A stretch of DNA of 48,699 nt from an uncultured Rubritalea sp. (GCA_937923145.1 CALAJT010000018.1:1-48699); one strand, 5' to 3'; positions 16,417 to 26,292 are shown, numbered from the stretch's first letter. Numbers and translations are program-made. The notes: generated by a model from the sequence alone, not told the origin.

Positions 16417-19400
16417 GTGAAATCTCACACCGAATCTCCAAAGCGCAAGCCAAGATTGCAGTTTTTTGAACCTGCATCACTCCTTAGACGTTGGTTTAAT
16501 CCCGCCCCTAATGCGATAGCGCACGTGGGTACTTTAGTCGATATTTTCGCCTCATTCGTATCGCTGGACAAGACTGTAGATAGTGCCGAGGCTGAAGTAG
16601 CACTCGACCTCCTCCGCCATGCCTACCCAGAGGCTGATCACGGATGGTTAGCACGTAGATTACAGCGAGCCTTCCGCTCACCACATACTACTCAGCAACT
16701 CGCTGAGAGGATCTCAGATGAGATGGATTCAGCTACCATTACCTCGCTAGGGCTTCAACTTTACCTACTAGTCGATTCCTCCAATAACAAGAGCCGTGGC
16801 CGGGAAGCTCTAAACGAACTGATGGAAAAAGTAGGTCGTGAAGAGTTGTCTGATTCTATCTTTGCTGAGATGAATGATGACTATCAGGATATACTCCCCT
16901 TCACCCGAGTAGTGTTCGAGCCAAGTGTAGCAGCAGACGTCCAGTTGCCACCAGAAGCTGGTCTCTACGCATTCAGGCTTTACCGGAGCGGACCAATAAC
17001 CATTCTCAGAAACACCGGCGAACACACTCTCTGGCTCGGTGGAAACGCTGTCCTGAAAGGACAGATCCTACGCCTCAGATCGCACGAGCGTCTCACTCTT
17101 CCAACGTGGACACTATCCGCAGATGACCTCAGCTTTTTCCTCACCGCCAAACAGCAGAACGAAACACGCTCGCTCTACCTACACGAATCCTCAAATGGGC
17201 TAGTCGCTGAGAGAAGTAGATCCAGGCAGAGTTCCATCAAGATCACTTTTGGAACAAAGCCGATCATCAGCGTATTGCGCCACTCAGATCTCACGCTCGA
17301 TGGGCAAATCCTGCTAGAGAATACTCCAGTAGTCCTAGCTCTGCACGAAAAACTCACTCTCTCAGATGGTAAACGTATCTCTCTAGAGCACCTCCGCCGC
17401 CAAGCAATGGCAGCTGGTGGACGCTTTAAACTAGATGAAGGTGAGCAGACTGTGATGGCGTCCAACGATCCCACTATTCTCAAAAAAGGCGACCTACTCC
17501 TCTCCCCCGGTCTTGCTGGCAGGGTTCTGCTTAAAATCAAGTTCGATACCGCCACCAGTCAGGGCTCGCTAGAAGTAATAGAGTCCGAACGCTCAGTGTT
17601 TATCAACAACCAGCCCGTCAGGCAAACATCTACCCTCAATGATGGTATGCTGATCCGCCTGAGCGCTAGTCAAGGTATTCGTTGTCGATTCACAGAGGGA
17701 ATTATCGATGAGGAAAGAACCGTCATTCGTGAACTCCGACTAGACAGTATCTCACATGAATTTAAAGGTGAAGTCTCTGCACTAGATAACATAGACCTCA
17801 CTATTAACCGAGGTGAAATGCTCTGTATTATCGGGCCCAGTGGCTGTGGTAAATCTACTCTACTAGCCTCTCTCGCAGGTCAGCTGAAACCCATGCGTGG
17901 GCACGTGAGGCTAAATGGAATTTCACTCTACATACATCGTGAAAGGCTAGCCCCATTCATCACCTACATGCCTCAAGAAGAGGCTCTGAATGCTAACCTC
18001 ACAGTTCGTGAACACTTAGAACATGCTTGCTCAATAAGGCGTCCACATCTTACAAACAAAGAGCAATCTAAACGAGTCGATAGTATTCTTGGCGAACTTG
18101 CCCTGCAACCACTCGCTCACAGAAAAGTGGGCTCCGCTGGTGACAAAAGCATCAGTGGCGGTGAGCGTGGCAGACTAAACCTGGGACTCGACTTAGGATC
18201 TGCTGCTGAAATATTACTTTTCGATGAACCTATCTCAGGGCTTTCATCTAAAGATTCAGAACACGTAGCAGAAACACTCAAGGCAGTATCACAAGACAAA
18301 ATCGTCATCGCCTCACTTCACCGTCCAGGTAATAGTGTGCTCGGGTTATTTGATAAAGTCCTCCTGCTAGACAAAGGCGGACGTGTCGCATTTTACGGGA
18401 CTTCAGAGCAGATGTTCAGCTACTTCAGACTAGCCTGTAGTGAACTCGGCATCCCTATGCGAACTCGTCATCATGTGGAAGATGCTGCAGACTTTGTTTT
18501 CGATGTCATCGAAACCCCGCTGCACAATCTTAGCCAATCTCACTCCACCAGCTACGCCCGACGTTTCCCGCCAAGATTTTGGCAAGAACGCTTCGAGAGT
18601 TACACTCTATTAGAAAATGTAGCCAGCGGAGAAGTCCCCGCTCAGACCCAGCTCGGCGACATGCCCAGAGCCGAGGATAACATGCCGATCCCCATCAGCA
18701 GGGACAGAAAATTCAAAGACCACGTCACACTTTTCAAAACCCACCTGCGTCGTAGCTGTCTATCTAAATTCAGAAATAAAGGCACTATCTACTCCACTAT
18801 ATTAGAGGCTCCCCTGCTAGCATTTCTCATCGGACTCACCCTCCGGGCATCATCAGACGGATCTTATGATTTTGGGTCTAGTAATAACCTCATTGAGTAT
18901 CTTTTCCTCTCAGTCACCGTGGGAATGTTCTTAGGTCTTACTAACAGTGCTACTGAGATTCTGCGTGACAAGCCTGTGCTCCGAAGAGAGCGAAACCACC
19001 GCTACGGAGCTGGAGTTTACCTTTTGGCGAAATTCTCCACCCTCGCAACTCTAGCTATCATCCAATCTGGAATCTATATAGCTATCGGCAACATCATGTT
19101 AGAGATAGATGGTATGTTTTTCTACCACTGGGCATGGATGAGCCTTACCGCAATCGTAGGAACAGCGATGGCTCTACTAATCTCTTCCATAGTCAAAAGT
19201 GAGCGAGCAGCACTCAGCGCAGTCCCACTGCTTCTCGTTCCTCAACTCTTACTAGCAGGCGCACTAGTCCAATTCAAAGACATGAACCGCGGACTTTTTC
19301 AAGGCGGAGATGAAGCACGTAAAGAAGGCGCAGAGCCATTCCCTGCTAGAATGATGCCACTGCGTTATGCATTCGAGGGAATCATCATTACTCAAGCAAA

Positions 19401-19941
19401 TAAGAATTGGTACACCAGAGAGACTATCCAGCTAATCGCCTACCGAGACAAACTCAAAGAAATGACCAATCCCGAAACAGGAGAAACTCAGCTCACAAAG
19501 AAAGAGGCTGAGCGCTTCGAAATCCTCAAATACGCTATCCAGTATACCGAAGTAGCAGAAGCACCCACCCGCGACGAGGCTAAAGCACTCATCACCAGTC
19601 TCGTGCAGACTGGACTCTACGGAACCAGAGACCAACTCGATGCCATCAAAGTGCGCGATACAGACACCGAGTATCCATCCTGCCAATCCTACTACCTCAA
19701 CACAAAGGTAGCCGATGCCACCAAATTCTCAAACTCCACTCGAGCAGCCAACGCCTATAAACGAGATGAAGATAAAGATGACGCCAAAACTAACTCAGTC
19801 TTCCTAGACGAATGGAAATTCTGGTTTGATAAGAAAATCAGCACAGTAAAATGGTGCTTAGCAATCTTACTATTCATCACGTCATTCTGCCTAATATACT
19901 CTACCTGGATTATTACTAAATGGAATAAGAAAGTGAGCTAA
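16417..19941 (+). CDS. Fused ABC transporter: N-terminal sensor/FHA-like region, ABC ATPase, ABCG-type membrane domain
   Basis: This 1174-residue protein starts at GTG 16417. Residues about 40-155 are helical and rich in acidic motifs (FVSLDKTVDSAEAEVALDLL), resembling a TerB-like domain. Residues about 180-440 are beta-rich with FHA-like turns (VFINNQPVRQTSTLNDGMLI). The ABC ATPase spans about 445-690: Walker A IGPSGCGKSTLL near 472, Q-loop YMPQEEALNANLTV, signature SGGERGRLNLGLDL near 579, Walker B EILLFDEPISG near 600. Membrane segments begin near 800 (YSTILEAPLLAFLIGLTL), with a soluble insertion of about 170 residues before the last TM (WCLAILLFITSFCLIY). Nucleotide domain before membrane domain is the ABCG order. 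The substrate is unknown. The gene stands alone, divergent from ftsH. Confidence 0.88.
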   Translation: MKSHTESPKRKPRLQFFEPASLLRRWFNPAPNAIAHVGTLVDIFASFVSLDKTVDSAEAEVALDLLRHAYPEADHGWLARRLQRAFRSPHTTQQLAERISDEMDSATITSLGLQLYLLVDSSNNKSRGREALNELMEKVGREELSDSIFAEMNDDYQDILPFTRVVFEPSVAADVQLPPEAGLYAFRLYRSGPITILRNTGEHTLWLGGNAVLKGQILRLRSHERLTLPTWTLSADDLSFFLTAKQQNETRSLYLHESSNGLVAERSRSRQSSIKITFGTKPIISVLRHSDLTLDGQILLENTPVVLALHEKLTLSDGKRISLEHLRRQAMAAGGRFKLDEGEQTVMASNDPTILKKGDLLLSPGLAGRVLLKIKFDTATSQGSLEVIESERSVFINNQPVRQTSTLNDGMLIRLSASQGIRCRFTEGIIDEERTVIRELRLDSISHEFKGEVSALDNIDLTINRGEMLCIIGPSGCGKSTLLASLAGQLKPMRGHVRLNGISLYIHRERLAPFITYMPQEEALNANLTVREHLEHACSIRRPHLTNKEQSKRVDSILGELALQPLAHRKVGSAGDKSISGGERGRLNLGLDLGSAAEILLFDEPISGLSSKDSEHVAETLKAVSQDKIVIASLHRPGNSVLGLFDKVLLLDKGGRVAFYGTSEQMFSYFRLACSELGIPMRTRHHVEDAADFVFDVIETPLHNLSQSHSTSYARRFPPRFWQERFESYTLLENVASGEVPAQTQLGDMPRAEDNMPIPISRDRKFKDHVTLFKTHLRRSCLSKFRNKGTIYSTILEAPLLAFLIGLTLRASSDGSYDFGSSNNLIEYLFLSVTVGMFLGLTNSATEILRDKPVLRRERNHRYGAGVYLLAKFSTLATLAIIQSGIYIAIGNIMLEIDGMFFYHWAWMSLTAIVGTAMALLISSIVKSERAALSAVPLLLVPQLLLAGALVQFKDMNRGLFQGGDEARKEGAEPFPARMMPLRYAFEGIIITQANKNWYTRETIQLIAYRDKLKEMTNPETGETQLTKKEAERFEILKYAIQYTEVAEAPTRDEAKALITSLVQTGLYGTRDQLDAIKVRDTDTEYPSCQSYYLNTKVADATKFSNSTRAANAYKRDEDKDDAKTNSVFLDEWKFWFDKKISTVKWCLAILLFITSFCLIYSTWIITKWNKKVS

Positions 19942-20195
19942 CCACCACAAATAAGTCTCTAATCCTTAGACATTATCAACCTGAAAAATCAAGAGTTATA
20001 ATCAGGACGGTTCAGCCAGTAATACTATCTAAACTAATAATATAAAAACGCTTTTGACCTTTACTCTTTTCGCACTGGAGTGGTGTAATCAAGCTCTCCA
20101 CCATGATTTTTAGTAGTTTTGATCCCATAACTTACTCTTAAAAAATTTAACATCTACAGCGATATCTTAGCTAGCTCAGTAAAAATACCTTTCAT

Positions 20196-20366
20196 ATGAT
20201 GACTCAAACATTGAGCAAAGCTCTCTTGATCAATAAATTAAAATATATTGGAGAAGTTCTGCACAAGCCTTATGTCTATGATTTCACTAGCTTAATGGCC
20301 CTAGACCCCGAAGATCAGATAAAGTCACAATTGGAAAAGACCATTCCTTACCTATCTCCGAGTTAA
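20196..20366 (+). CDS. Possible 56-residue small protein
   Basis: An ATG-ATG pair at 20196 opens MMTQTLSKALLINKLKYIGE, continues through DPEDQIKSQLEKTIPYLSPS and stops with TAA at 20364. Composition is protein-like and helical, with no signal peptide or cysteine pair. I recognise no family. It may be a real small protein, a degraded gene end or chance. No ribosome-binding site is visible. Confidence 0.3.
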   Translation: MMTQTLSKALLINKLKYIGEVLHKPYVYDFTSLMALDPEDQIKSQLEKTIPYLSPS

Positions 20367-20371
20367 CATAT

Positions 20372-20543
20372 ATGAATGCATCATATCTCTCTCTTTCGTC
20401 CTACTAGCGTTCGTCTTTTCTACAGTAAAAGGTATCAACTCCAGCATCTATTCAGCTACCAAACCTGACTAGCCCGCCCCAATCGAAGCATTAAGAAATG
20501 AATAATCTGATAAACCTACACAATATCTAACTTAATTTTAAGG
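20372..20543 (+). pseudogene. Possible remnant of a small secreted protein
   Basis: Reading from TGC at 20377 gives CIISLSFVLLAFVFSTVKG, a good signal-peptide core, then INSSIYSATKPD, TAG at 20470, and the same frame continues PAPIEALRNE, stop, SDKPTQYLT. The ATG at 20372 would supply a start if one base were restored (ATG-AA-TGC). This fits a decayed lipoprotein or secreted peptide but is short enough to be chance. Confidence 0.25.
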
Positions 20544-20613
20544 GATTTCGCTTTATTTGCTCACCAAAATCAGCCTATGTCTTCTATGTCAACGACGAGG
20601 ACGACATCTAAGT

Positions 20614-22839
20614 ATGCCTAACAAAAAATCAGCACGAAAATCAGCTACTAAAAAACGGACTACTACTAAAAAGTCCGCTGGCTCAGGTTCACGTGTAAAC
20701 TCTGGTGGTCACACCCCACCGCCACGCAAGCGTGCCAGGAAATCCGCGGCTGGAAGTAGCAAGCGTATGTCTTCTAACAAAAAATCTTCAGGTAAGTTAC
20801 CCAAAAACCTTATCCTTAATTTACTCTACCGAATCTGCTTCTTCTTCAAAAAAATATTCTGGTTCGTCTTCATCGCACCTTGGCAGATGATCCGAGAGAA
20901 GAGTTATAAATGGCCTCCCTCTATCAAGTGGATCGCTAGACTCACTATACCCCCAGCTCTAACAGGTCTTATGCTCTTCCTCTGTCTCTGGGGATTTTAC
21001 GAGTTCAGGGCTCACTCCCTTTATAAAAAAGAACTCGTAGAAGAGATGCCAGCTCGCACCACTATCTACGATAGAAATGGCGAAATCATCGGGCGCATCC
21101 ACGGACACAATCGCTACATTGTAAAGATCGATAACGTTTCCAAATATTTCATCAAGGCACTCATCGCCCGAGAAGATGCCAGATTTTACAAACATGGTGG
21201 AGTAGATCTAAGAGCTCTTGCGCGTAGTGCCAAGGTCCTAGTCCAGGGCGGCGGCAGACAAGGCGGCTCTACGCTCTCGATGCAGCTAGCAGATAATTCC
21301 TTTTCCTATAAAGGCAAGACTATCGATGGCAAATTTCTAGAAATGGTGCTTGCTCGTAGGATCGAATCTGATTTCACCAAAGACGAGATCCTAGAAATGT
21401 ATATGAATCGTATTTTCTGGGGTGGCTCTATACGAGGTATCGAATCCGCCTCCATGACCTACTTTGAAAAGCATGCATCAGAGCTCACCCTCTCCGAGTC
21501 CGCTATGCTAGCAGGAATCATCAGTGGTCCGAATGCCTTTTCCCCATTCAGACACTATGATAAAGCAATCCTAAAGCGAGACCTAACCTTACGTAGCATG
21601 GTGCAATATGAATTCATAACCCAGGCTGATGCTGACGAAGCCATGAAGGAAGTAATCCACATCCGCCCACCTGAGCGTAGGATGAATAAGAAGTCCTACG
21701 TCATCTCATCACTAAAGCAGGAACTCGATGTCATTCTAGAAGAAAACAATATCAAAATGGGTGGACTCATCGTCAAAACCACTCTCGATATCGACATGCA
21801 ACGAGCAGCAGAAAAAGCGGTCAATGAACACCTCAGAGGCATCGAGCGCAAAACCGACTACCTCCGCAGACACCAGACCCATACTCAATATAGTCGTCTC
21901 TCCCGCAAAAACAGACCGGATCCTAATTATGTTCAGGGAGCTCTTGTCTGCTTAGAGAATCACACTGGAGCTATCATCGCTATCGTCGGCGGTAGAGACC
22001 CTCAACACTCGGAGTTCAACCGAGCCACAGACTCAAAACGCCAGGTCGGCTCCATCTTTAAACCCTTCGTCTATCTTTCAGCTTTCGAAAAAGGTATGAA
22101 TCCTAACCAATGGATCAGTGACGAGCGCCTCTACCCTAACGAGATTAAAGGAGCTACTAGAGAATGGAACCCTAGAAACTCTGACGAAGTCTACAAACCC
22201 AGTATCAGGATCTCTGAAGCCCTAGCCCGCTCACGTAATACAGCCTCTATCCGAGTCGGTAATTACTCAGGCATAAACCGCGTCATAGAGACTGCGAGGA
22301 TGGCAGGATTCCAGCAGCATATTCCTGAAGACCCCTCTATCTACCTAGGATCATTCAGTGCCACACCGAAAGAAGTAGCCACAGCCTATACCGCATTTCC
22401 TAATGACTGCATCGTCTACCGCCCGCACATGATCAAGCAGATTACCGATGCCAATGGCAAAATAGTCTATCCTGGATCTGGCTCTATTTGGTGGGATAAT
22501 ACAGCATCCAAAGCCGCCTCCAGAGCAGTCTCCGCCATCCTAGAGCAATCCACCCGCACTGGAACAGGGCGCTCGATGCGATCTCAGTATGGATTTCATA
22601 GAGAGGCAGCTGGCAAGACTGGCACCACCAATGACTCGCGAGATGGCTGGTTCGCCGGCTACACTTCCAAGCTCACATGTGCAGTCTGGGTAGGAATGGA
22701 CGACAACTCAACCGTATATCGCGGCGCCAGCGGCAGTACATTAGCACTGCCTATCTGGACAAAGTTCATGAAAGTAGCGGATGAAAAATATCCCGCGGGT
22801 TCTATCAGTAACCGAGCTATCATCGTAGATCCTAACTAG
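20614..22839 (+). CDS. Bifunctional class A penicillin-binding protein (PBP1-type)
   Basis: I prefer the ATG at 20614 (MPNKKSARKSATKKRTTTKK); the TTG at 20557 only adds an unlikely leader. After a basic, Lys/Ser/Thr-rich cytosolic tail of about 95 residues comes one TM (IPPALTGLMLFLCLWGFYEF). The GT51 glycosyltransferase follows with IAREDARFYKHGGVDLRAL (catalytic Glu near 187) and GGSTLSMQLADNSF. The transpeptidase domain has SIFK in GSIFKPFVYL (near 479), SRN in ARSRNTAS (near 540) and KTGTT near 668, so both activities look intact. It polymerises and cross-links peptidoglycan at the outer face of the cytoplasmic membrane. A second, altered PBP gene begins 17 bases downstream. Confidence 0.94.
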   Translation: MPNKKSARKSATKKRTTTKKSAGSGSRVNSGGHTPPPRKRARKSAAGSSKRMSSNKKSSGKLPKNLILNLLYRICFFFKKIFWFVFIAPWQMIREKSYKWPPSIKWIARLTIPPALTGLMLFLCLWGFYEFRAHSLYKKELVEEMPARTTIYDRNGEIIGRIHGHNRYIVKIDNVSKYFIKALIAREDARFYKHGGVDLRALARSAKVLVQGGGRQGGSTLSMQLADNSFSYKGKTIDGKFLEMVLARRIESDFTKDEILEMYMNRIFWGGSIRGIESASMTYFEKHASELTLSESAMLAGIISGPNAFSPFRHYDKAILKRDLTLRSMVQYEFITQADADEAMKEVIHIRPPERRMNKKSYVISSLKQELDVILEENNIKMGGLIVKTTLDIDMQRAAEKAVNEHLRGIERKTDYLRRHQTHTQYSRLSRKNRPDPNYVQGALVCLENHTGAIIAIVGGRDPQHSEFNRATDSKRQVGSIFKPFVYLSAFEKGMNPNQWISDERLYPNEIKGATREWNPRNSDEVYKPSIRISEALARSRNTASIRVGNYSGINRVIETARMAGFQQHIPEDPSIYLGSFSATPKEVATAYTAFPNDCIVYRPHMIKQITDANGKIVYPGSGSIWWDNTASKAASRAVSAILEQSTRTGTGRSMRSQYGFHREAAGKTGTTNDSRDGWFAGYTSKLTCAVWVGMDDNSTVYRGASGSTLALPIWTKFMKVADEKYPAGSISNRAIIVDPN

Positions 22840-22856
22840 CCTACTGCCTATATTCA

Positions 22857-24533
22857 ATGCCAGCCAATACAAGATCATGGAAGCCTAAATACCCTGAGTG
22901 GACACCCGAATGGGTCAAACTTTGCTTCCGCATCGGCTATAGATTATCACTCATCTTTCTAGTCCTATTCATCCTATTAGCTATCTTCTACTGGTTTTTA
23001 GCAAGGCAGTATGATCTCGATCAAGTAGCAAAAGAAAGCGAAAGCTACCTCACTTACTACGATGACGGGCAGGAAATCACCGCAGCTCGTAGCCAGTCAG
23101 ATGTCATCACCTACAATGATCTGCCCGAGCTTACTATCAGGGCACTACAAGCCCGTGAAGACACTCATTTCTTTGACCACTGTGGCATCGACTTCAAAGG
23201 TTTAGCCCGTGCTACTCTCAGAAACCTCAGCACCTTTTCCTACAAAGAAGGCGCGTCCACTATATCCATGCAGTTGGTAAAAAACACCTACGAAAACAAA
23301 TCAAAATCGATCCACAGAAAGCTATTAGAGATAGCCATAACACTCCGCATGGAAAGCCAGTATGAAAAAAAAGAGATTCTCACCCACTACCTCAACCGCA
23401 TCTACTTCGGAGCTGGCTGTCACGGTATTGAGGAAGCCTCACAGACTTACTTTGGCATTCCGACTAGAGATCTAAACTTGGGACAGAGCGCTCTAATAAT
23501 GGGTATCATCAGAGGACCTCACATCTTCTCTCCTTTCAATCCCAATAACGGTTTAGAAAACGCCATTCAACAACGAGACCAAGTACTCTCCCGCATGTTA
23601 AAGCTAGACTACATAAATTCAGCTCAGCACGAAGAGGCATTAAAAGCGCCACTTAATTTCGTGGATAAAAAGAAACGCTCCTCTAAGAAAACCTTTGCTA
23701 ACTATGCAGTGCGAGCCATCCAGAGACATCGCCAGCAGATCTTCGACTCTGAGGAGATCATTGATTCAGGACTACGCATCAATACTACAATCAACCGTAG
23801 AATGCTCAACCGAGTCACCCTAGACTTAAAGCAAGTGCTCCCACCTGCTGAGGACGACTCTGAGAACCCACTACAAATCGCCACCGTAATTATTGAAAAT
23901 AAAACAGGAGCAGTAAAAGCTATATTAGGCGGTAGGAACTATCTCAAATCGTCCTATAACCGTGCCTTAGACAGTAAACTAGAGCTAGGTTCTGCCTTCT
24001 ATCCCTTCGTCTATCTAGCGGCTTACGAACGTGGAAACATCCCCCTACTGAACCAACCCGTAGTCACAGGAAACCAAATCGGCTACACCACCATGCTTAA
24101 ATTCTGCAATCGTTTTGGCATCAAGCACAAACCTGCAAAAGCACCTGGCGACCTCTACCGAGGTAACATCTACGCCTCCCCACTCCAGTTAGCCTCAGCT
24201 TATTCTATTCTTAAAACCGATGGTAATAGAGTAGAAAGTTACTTCATTGAATCCATTAAGGACAAGAACGACACCGAACTCTTCTCCCACGAGCTCTATG
24301 AAAAGCCAGTAGCCCAGGCTGGTAACGCCACCTCTACATTCCACATGCTATCTAACAAAAAATCAACCACTAGCTTTATCAACTACGCCTACAAACACGC
24401 CTGGGTAATAGCCGTCTCTGACGAATACACCGCAGTCACTTGGCTAGGACATGATCTCCCAGAAGACATATCTAACAAAGAATCCATTTGCAAAAAAATC
24501 GAGGTCAAGATGAAAACATGGATTACTAAATAA
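22857..24533 (+). CDS. Class A PBP-like protein: intact GT51 domain, degenerate transpeptidase domain
   Basis: This 558-residue protein has one TM (LSLIFLVLFILLAIFYWFLA, about residues 30-50) and a well-kept GT51 domain: QAREDTHFFDHCGIDFKGLA with the catalytic Glu near residue 100, and EGASTISMQLVKNTYEN. The C-terminal part follows the PBP fold (ATVIIENKTGAVKAILGGRN, then LELGSAFYPFVYLAAY), but the SxxK nucleophile motif reads SAFY. No SxN motif is present and no KTG triad; the matching region reads YKHAWVIAVSDEYTAVTWLG. It is about 180 residues shorter than its neighbour. I infer a glycan polymerase with a non-catalytic transpeptidase remnant, co-transcribed with the intact PBP. Confidence 0.88.
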   Translation: MPANTRSWKPKYPEWTPEWVKLCFRIGYRLSLIFLVLFILLAIFYWFLARQYDLDQVAKESESYLTYYDDGQEITAARSQSDVITYNDLPELTIRALQAREDTHFFDHCGIDFKGLARATLRNLSTFSYKEGASTISMQLVKNTYENKSKSIHRKLLEIAITLRMESQYEKKEILTHYLNRIYFGAGCHGIEEASQTYFGIPTRDLNLGQSALIMGIIRGPHIFSPFNPNNGLENAIQQRDQVLSRMLKLDYINSAQHEEALKAPLNFVDKKKRSSKKTFANYAVRAIQRHRQQIFDSEEIIDSGLRINTTINRRMLNRVTLDLKQVLPPAEDDSENPLQIATVIIENKTGAVKAILGGRNYLKSSYNRALDSKLELGSAFYPFVYLAAYERGNIPLLNQPVVTGNQIGYTTMLKFCNRFGIKHKPAKAPGDLYRGNIYASPLQLASAYSILKTDGNRVESYFIESIKDKNDTELFSHELYEKPVAQAGNATSTFHMLSNKKSTTSFINYAYKHAWVIAVSDEYTAVTWLGHDLPEDISNKESICKKIEVKMKTWITK

Positions 24534-24592
24534 AGCATTAGTTAATATTAATATAGCTTTTAGAGGTAAACGAAATAATCGATTACAAATCA

Positions 24593-25315
24593 CTAATCTC
24601 TAATTTTTTCAGCCAGCCTAACTTCACTAATATGTAAATTAGCAACGTGTCTAACAGCATCTTCAGCGCCATACACCATCACTTCATCACCCTCTTTCAT
24701 AATGTGAGACTTATTCGGTGCTCCTGTGAACTCTCCGTCAGAATGGAGTATATTCAAAATCACCACCTCATTATCTGATGGCCGTGATTCAAATAGGGCT
24801 TTACCTGCCCATGGGTGCCCCTCCATCACTACAAATTCTGAAACACAGTATCCATGCTCTACTTTTAAAAGAGTCTCATAATCCTGTATTCTAGCCACTC
24901 CAGACGACATCAATATCTTACGCATTATAGCATCTAATGGATTCGTGATAAATCTCACATTAAAAAATAACCCTAGCGAAAGCACACTCAATGTCGTAAC
25001 TCCAATGATAAAAAACTTCCCCGTCATTCCTGCCGTAGGACTCTCCTTCGATAATGTCATTATAAGCGTAGCTAATGCAGAAGTCAGTCCTATATTCCCA
25101 GCTACGATCAGATAGCGGATAATCCTTCTCCGAATCTCACTCTGCATCACCATCTCCGCCTCGCTAGTAGTAAAGCCTACTCCGAAAAATGCGGAGATAG
25201 ACTGAAACCTAGCCGCTTCATAGGACATTCCAGAAAGCACTAGTGCAGTAGTCCCAGCTCTTACTACCAAGAAAGAGATTAAAATAATAATGACTAACGC
25301 TAGGACTGAACTCAT
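24593..25315 (-). CDS. Membrane protein with C-terminal TrkA_C (RCK_C) domain
   Basis: I take the ATG at 25315 (MSSVLALVIIILISFLVVRA); an upstream ATG at 25357 gives an improbable Cys-rich start. Three to four TM segments occupy residues about 1-130 (including IGLTSALATLIMTL and FFIIGVTTLSVLSLGLFFNV). A soluble region ends with GHPWAGKALFESRPSDNEVV and IMKEGDEVMVYGAEDAVRHV, the pattern of a TrkA_C domain that binds small ligands such as c-di-AMP in K+ transport proteins. There is no K+ channel filter, no TrkA_N NAD-binding motif and no SLC13 carrier domain. It could be a regulator or scaffold; function is unknown. It is convergent with the PBP gene and divergent from the acyltransferase gene. 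Confidence 0.7.
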   Translation of the reverse strand: MSSVLALVIIILISFLVVRAGTTALVLSGMSYEAARFQSISAFFGVGFTTSEAEMVMQSEIRRRIIRYLIVAGNIGLTSALATLIMTLSKESPTAGMTGKFFIIGVTTLSVLSLGLFFNVRFITNPLDAIMRKILMSSGVARIQDYETLLKVEHGYCVSEFVVMEGHPWAGKALFESRPSDNEVVILNILHSDGEFTGAPNKSHIMKEGDEVMVYGAEDAVRHVANLHISEVRLAEKIRD

Positions 25316-25386
25316 ACGATAAACTAGACATTTACAGCAAAATCGATCAAGCTCCAATTTCCACTATATTACCTTTTAAACTACCC

Positions 25387-26292
25387 TTGAAAACAGAATC
25401 CACCATCTCTGACAAGCTCACCTACTACGCTGTCATACTCATAGAAAAGCTTCTCGGCATTCTCCCCACCTCATGGGTATGGCGATTCGGCTCAGTGCTC
25501 GGCAGCATCATGCACTTCTTTGCTAGTAAGCGTCGTAAAATAGTAGCCTATAATTTACGTATGGTACACCCAGATAAGTCTGACGATGAGATTACAGCAC
25601 TCACCAGGAAAGTCTTCCGCTTTTCCATGGCGAACCTTACCTCCTCCATCAACACTGGCTATGTCTCCGATAAAAAAATAGAAAAACTAGTCAGCATCAA
25701 GGGACAAGAACACATATCCAATCTAGATCCAGACAAAGGGGTCATCTTCATGCTTATTCACATGAGTAACTGGGAAATTCTGGGGCGTACAGCCAAGCTC
25801 TTCAATACTGCAAAACCCACTGGCGCGATGTATCGTCCATTACCCAATCCCCTACTTGATGACTTCATCCGCAGCAAGCGCGAGCGAGCAGGCACTAAAC
25901 TATTCTCTAGAAAACGTGGGCTCATTGAAGCTAATAAATTTCTACGCGATGGTGGCATCCTAGGCATACTCTCTGACCAGCACGCAGGAAAATCAGGAAT
26001 CCAACTCCCGCTTTTTGGCAAAGAAACCTCCATCACCCCACTCCCTGCTATCTTAGCCCAGAAATACAATTGCCCCATCATTCCTATCGTCCTCTACACT
26101 GAAAGCCCAGGACGCTGGACACTAGAATGTCGCACACCTTTCACTCTCCCTTCTAAGGAAAAAGTAGATAAAACTGAAGCTACCAAGATAATAGCTGATC
26201 ATCTAGAAAATATAATGCATAAACACAGCGCAGACATCTTTTGGATTCACGACCGCTGGAAGATAAAGCACCTGTTTAAGAGAAAGAAGTAA
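25387..26292 (+). CDS. LpxL/HtrB-family lipid A (lysophospholipid) acyltransferase
   Basis: This 301-residue membrane-associated enzyme starts at TTG 25387; no upstream ATG is in frame. It has the family layout: an N-terminal hydrophobic helix (AVILIEKLLGILPTSWVW), a basic FFASKRRKIVAYNLRMVHPD block, the catalytic H-x4-E motif in LIHMSNWEILG near residue 123, MYRPLPNPLLDDFIRSKRER, and LSDQHAGKSGIQLPLFGK. By family knowledge it transfers a secondary acyl chain onto lipid A at the inner face of the cytoplasmic membrane, implying a lipopolysaccharide-bearing outer membrane. The C-terminus is basic (KIKHLFKRKK). It appears monocistronic. Confidence 0.9.
   Translation: MKTESTISDKLTYYAVILIEKLLGILPTSWVWRFGSVLGSIMHFFASKRRKIVAYNLRMVHPDKSDDEITALTRKVFRFSMANLTSSINTGYVSDKKIEKLVSIKGQEHISNLDPDKGVIFMLIHMSNWEILGRTAKLFNTAKPTGAMYRPLPNPLLDDFIRSKRERAGTKLFSRKRGLIEANKFLRDGGILGILSDQHAGKSGIQLPLFGKETSITPLPAILAQKYNCPIIPIVLYTESPGRWTLECRTPFTLPSKEKVDKTEATKIIADHLENIMHKHSADIFWIHDRWKIKHLFKRKK

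Larger units (their letters stand above)
19942..20556. other. 615-bp region with no robust gene; fragments of short reading frames
   Basis: This AT-rich gap separates the ABC transporter from the PBP pair. It contains the small frame at 20196-20366 and a possible remnant of a secreted peptide at about 20372-20543. No hairpin terminator stands out after the ABC stop. The rest shows nothing I can identify. Confidence 0.5.
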
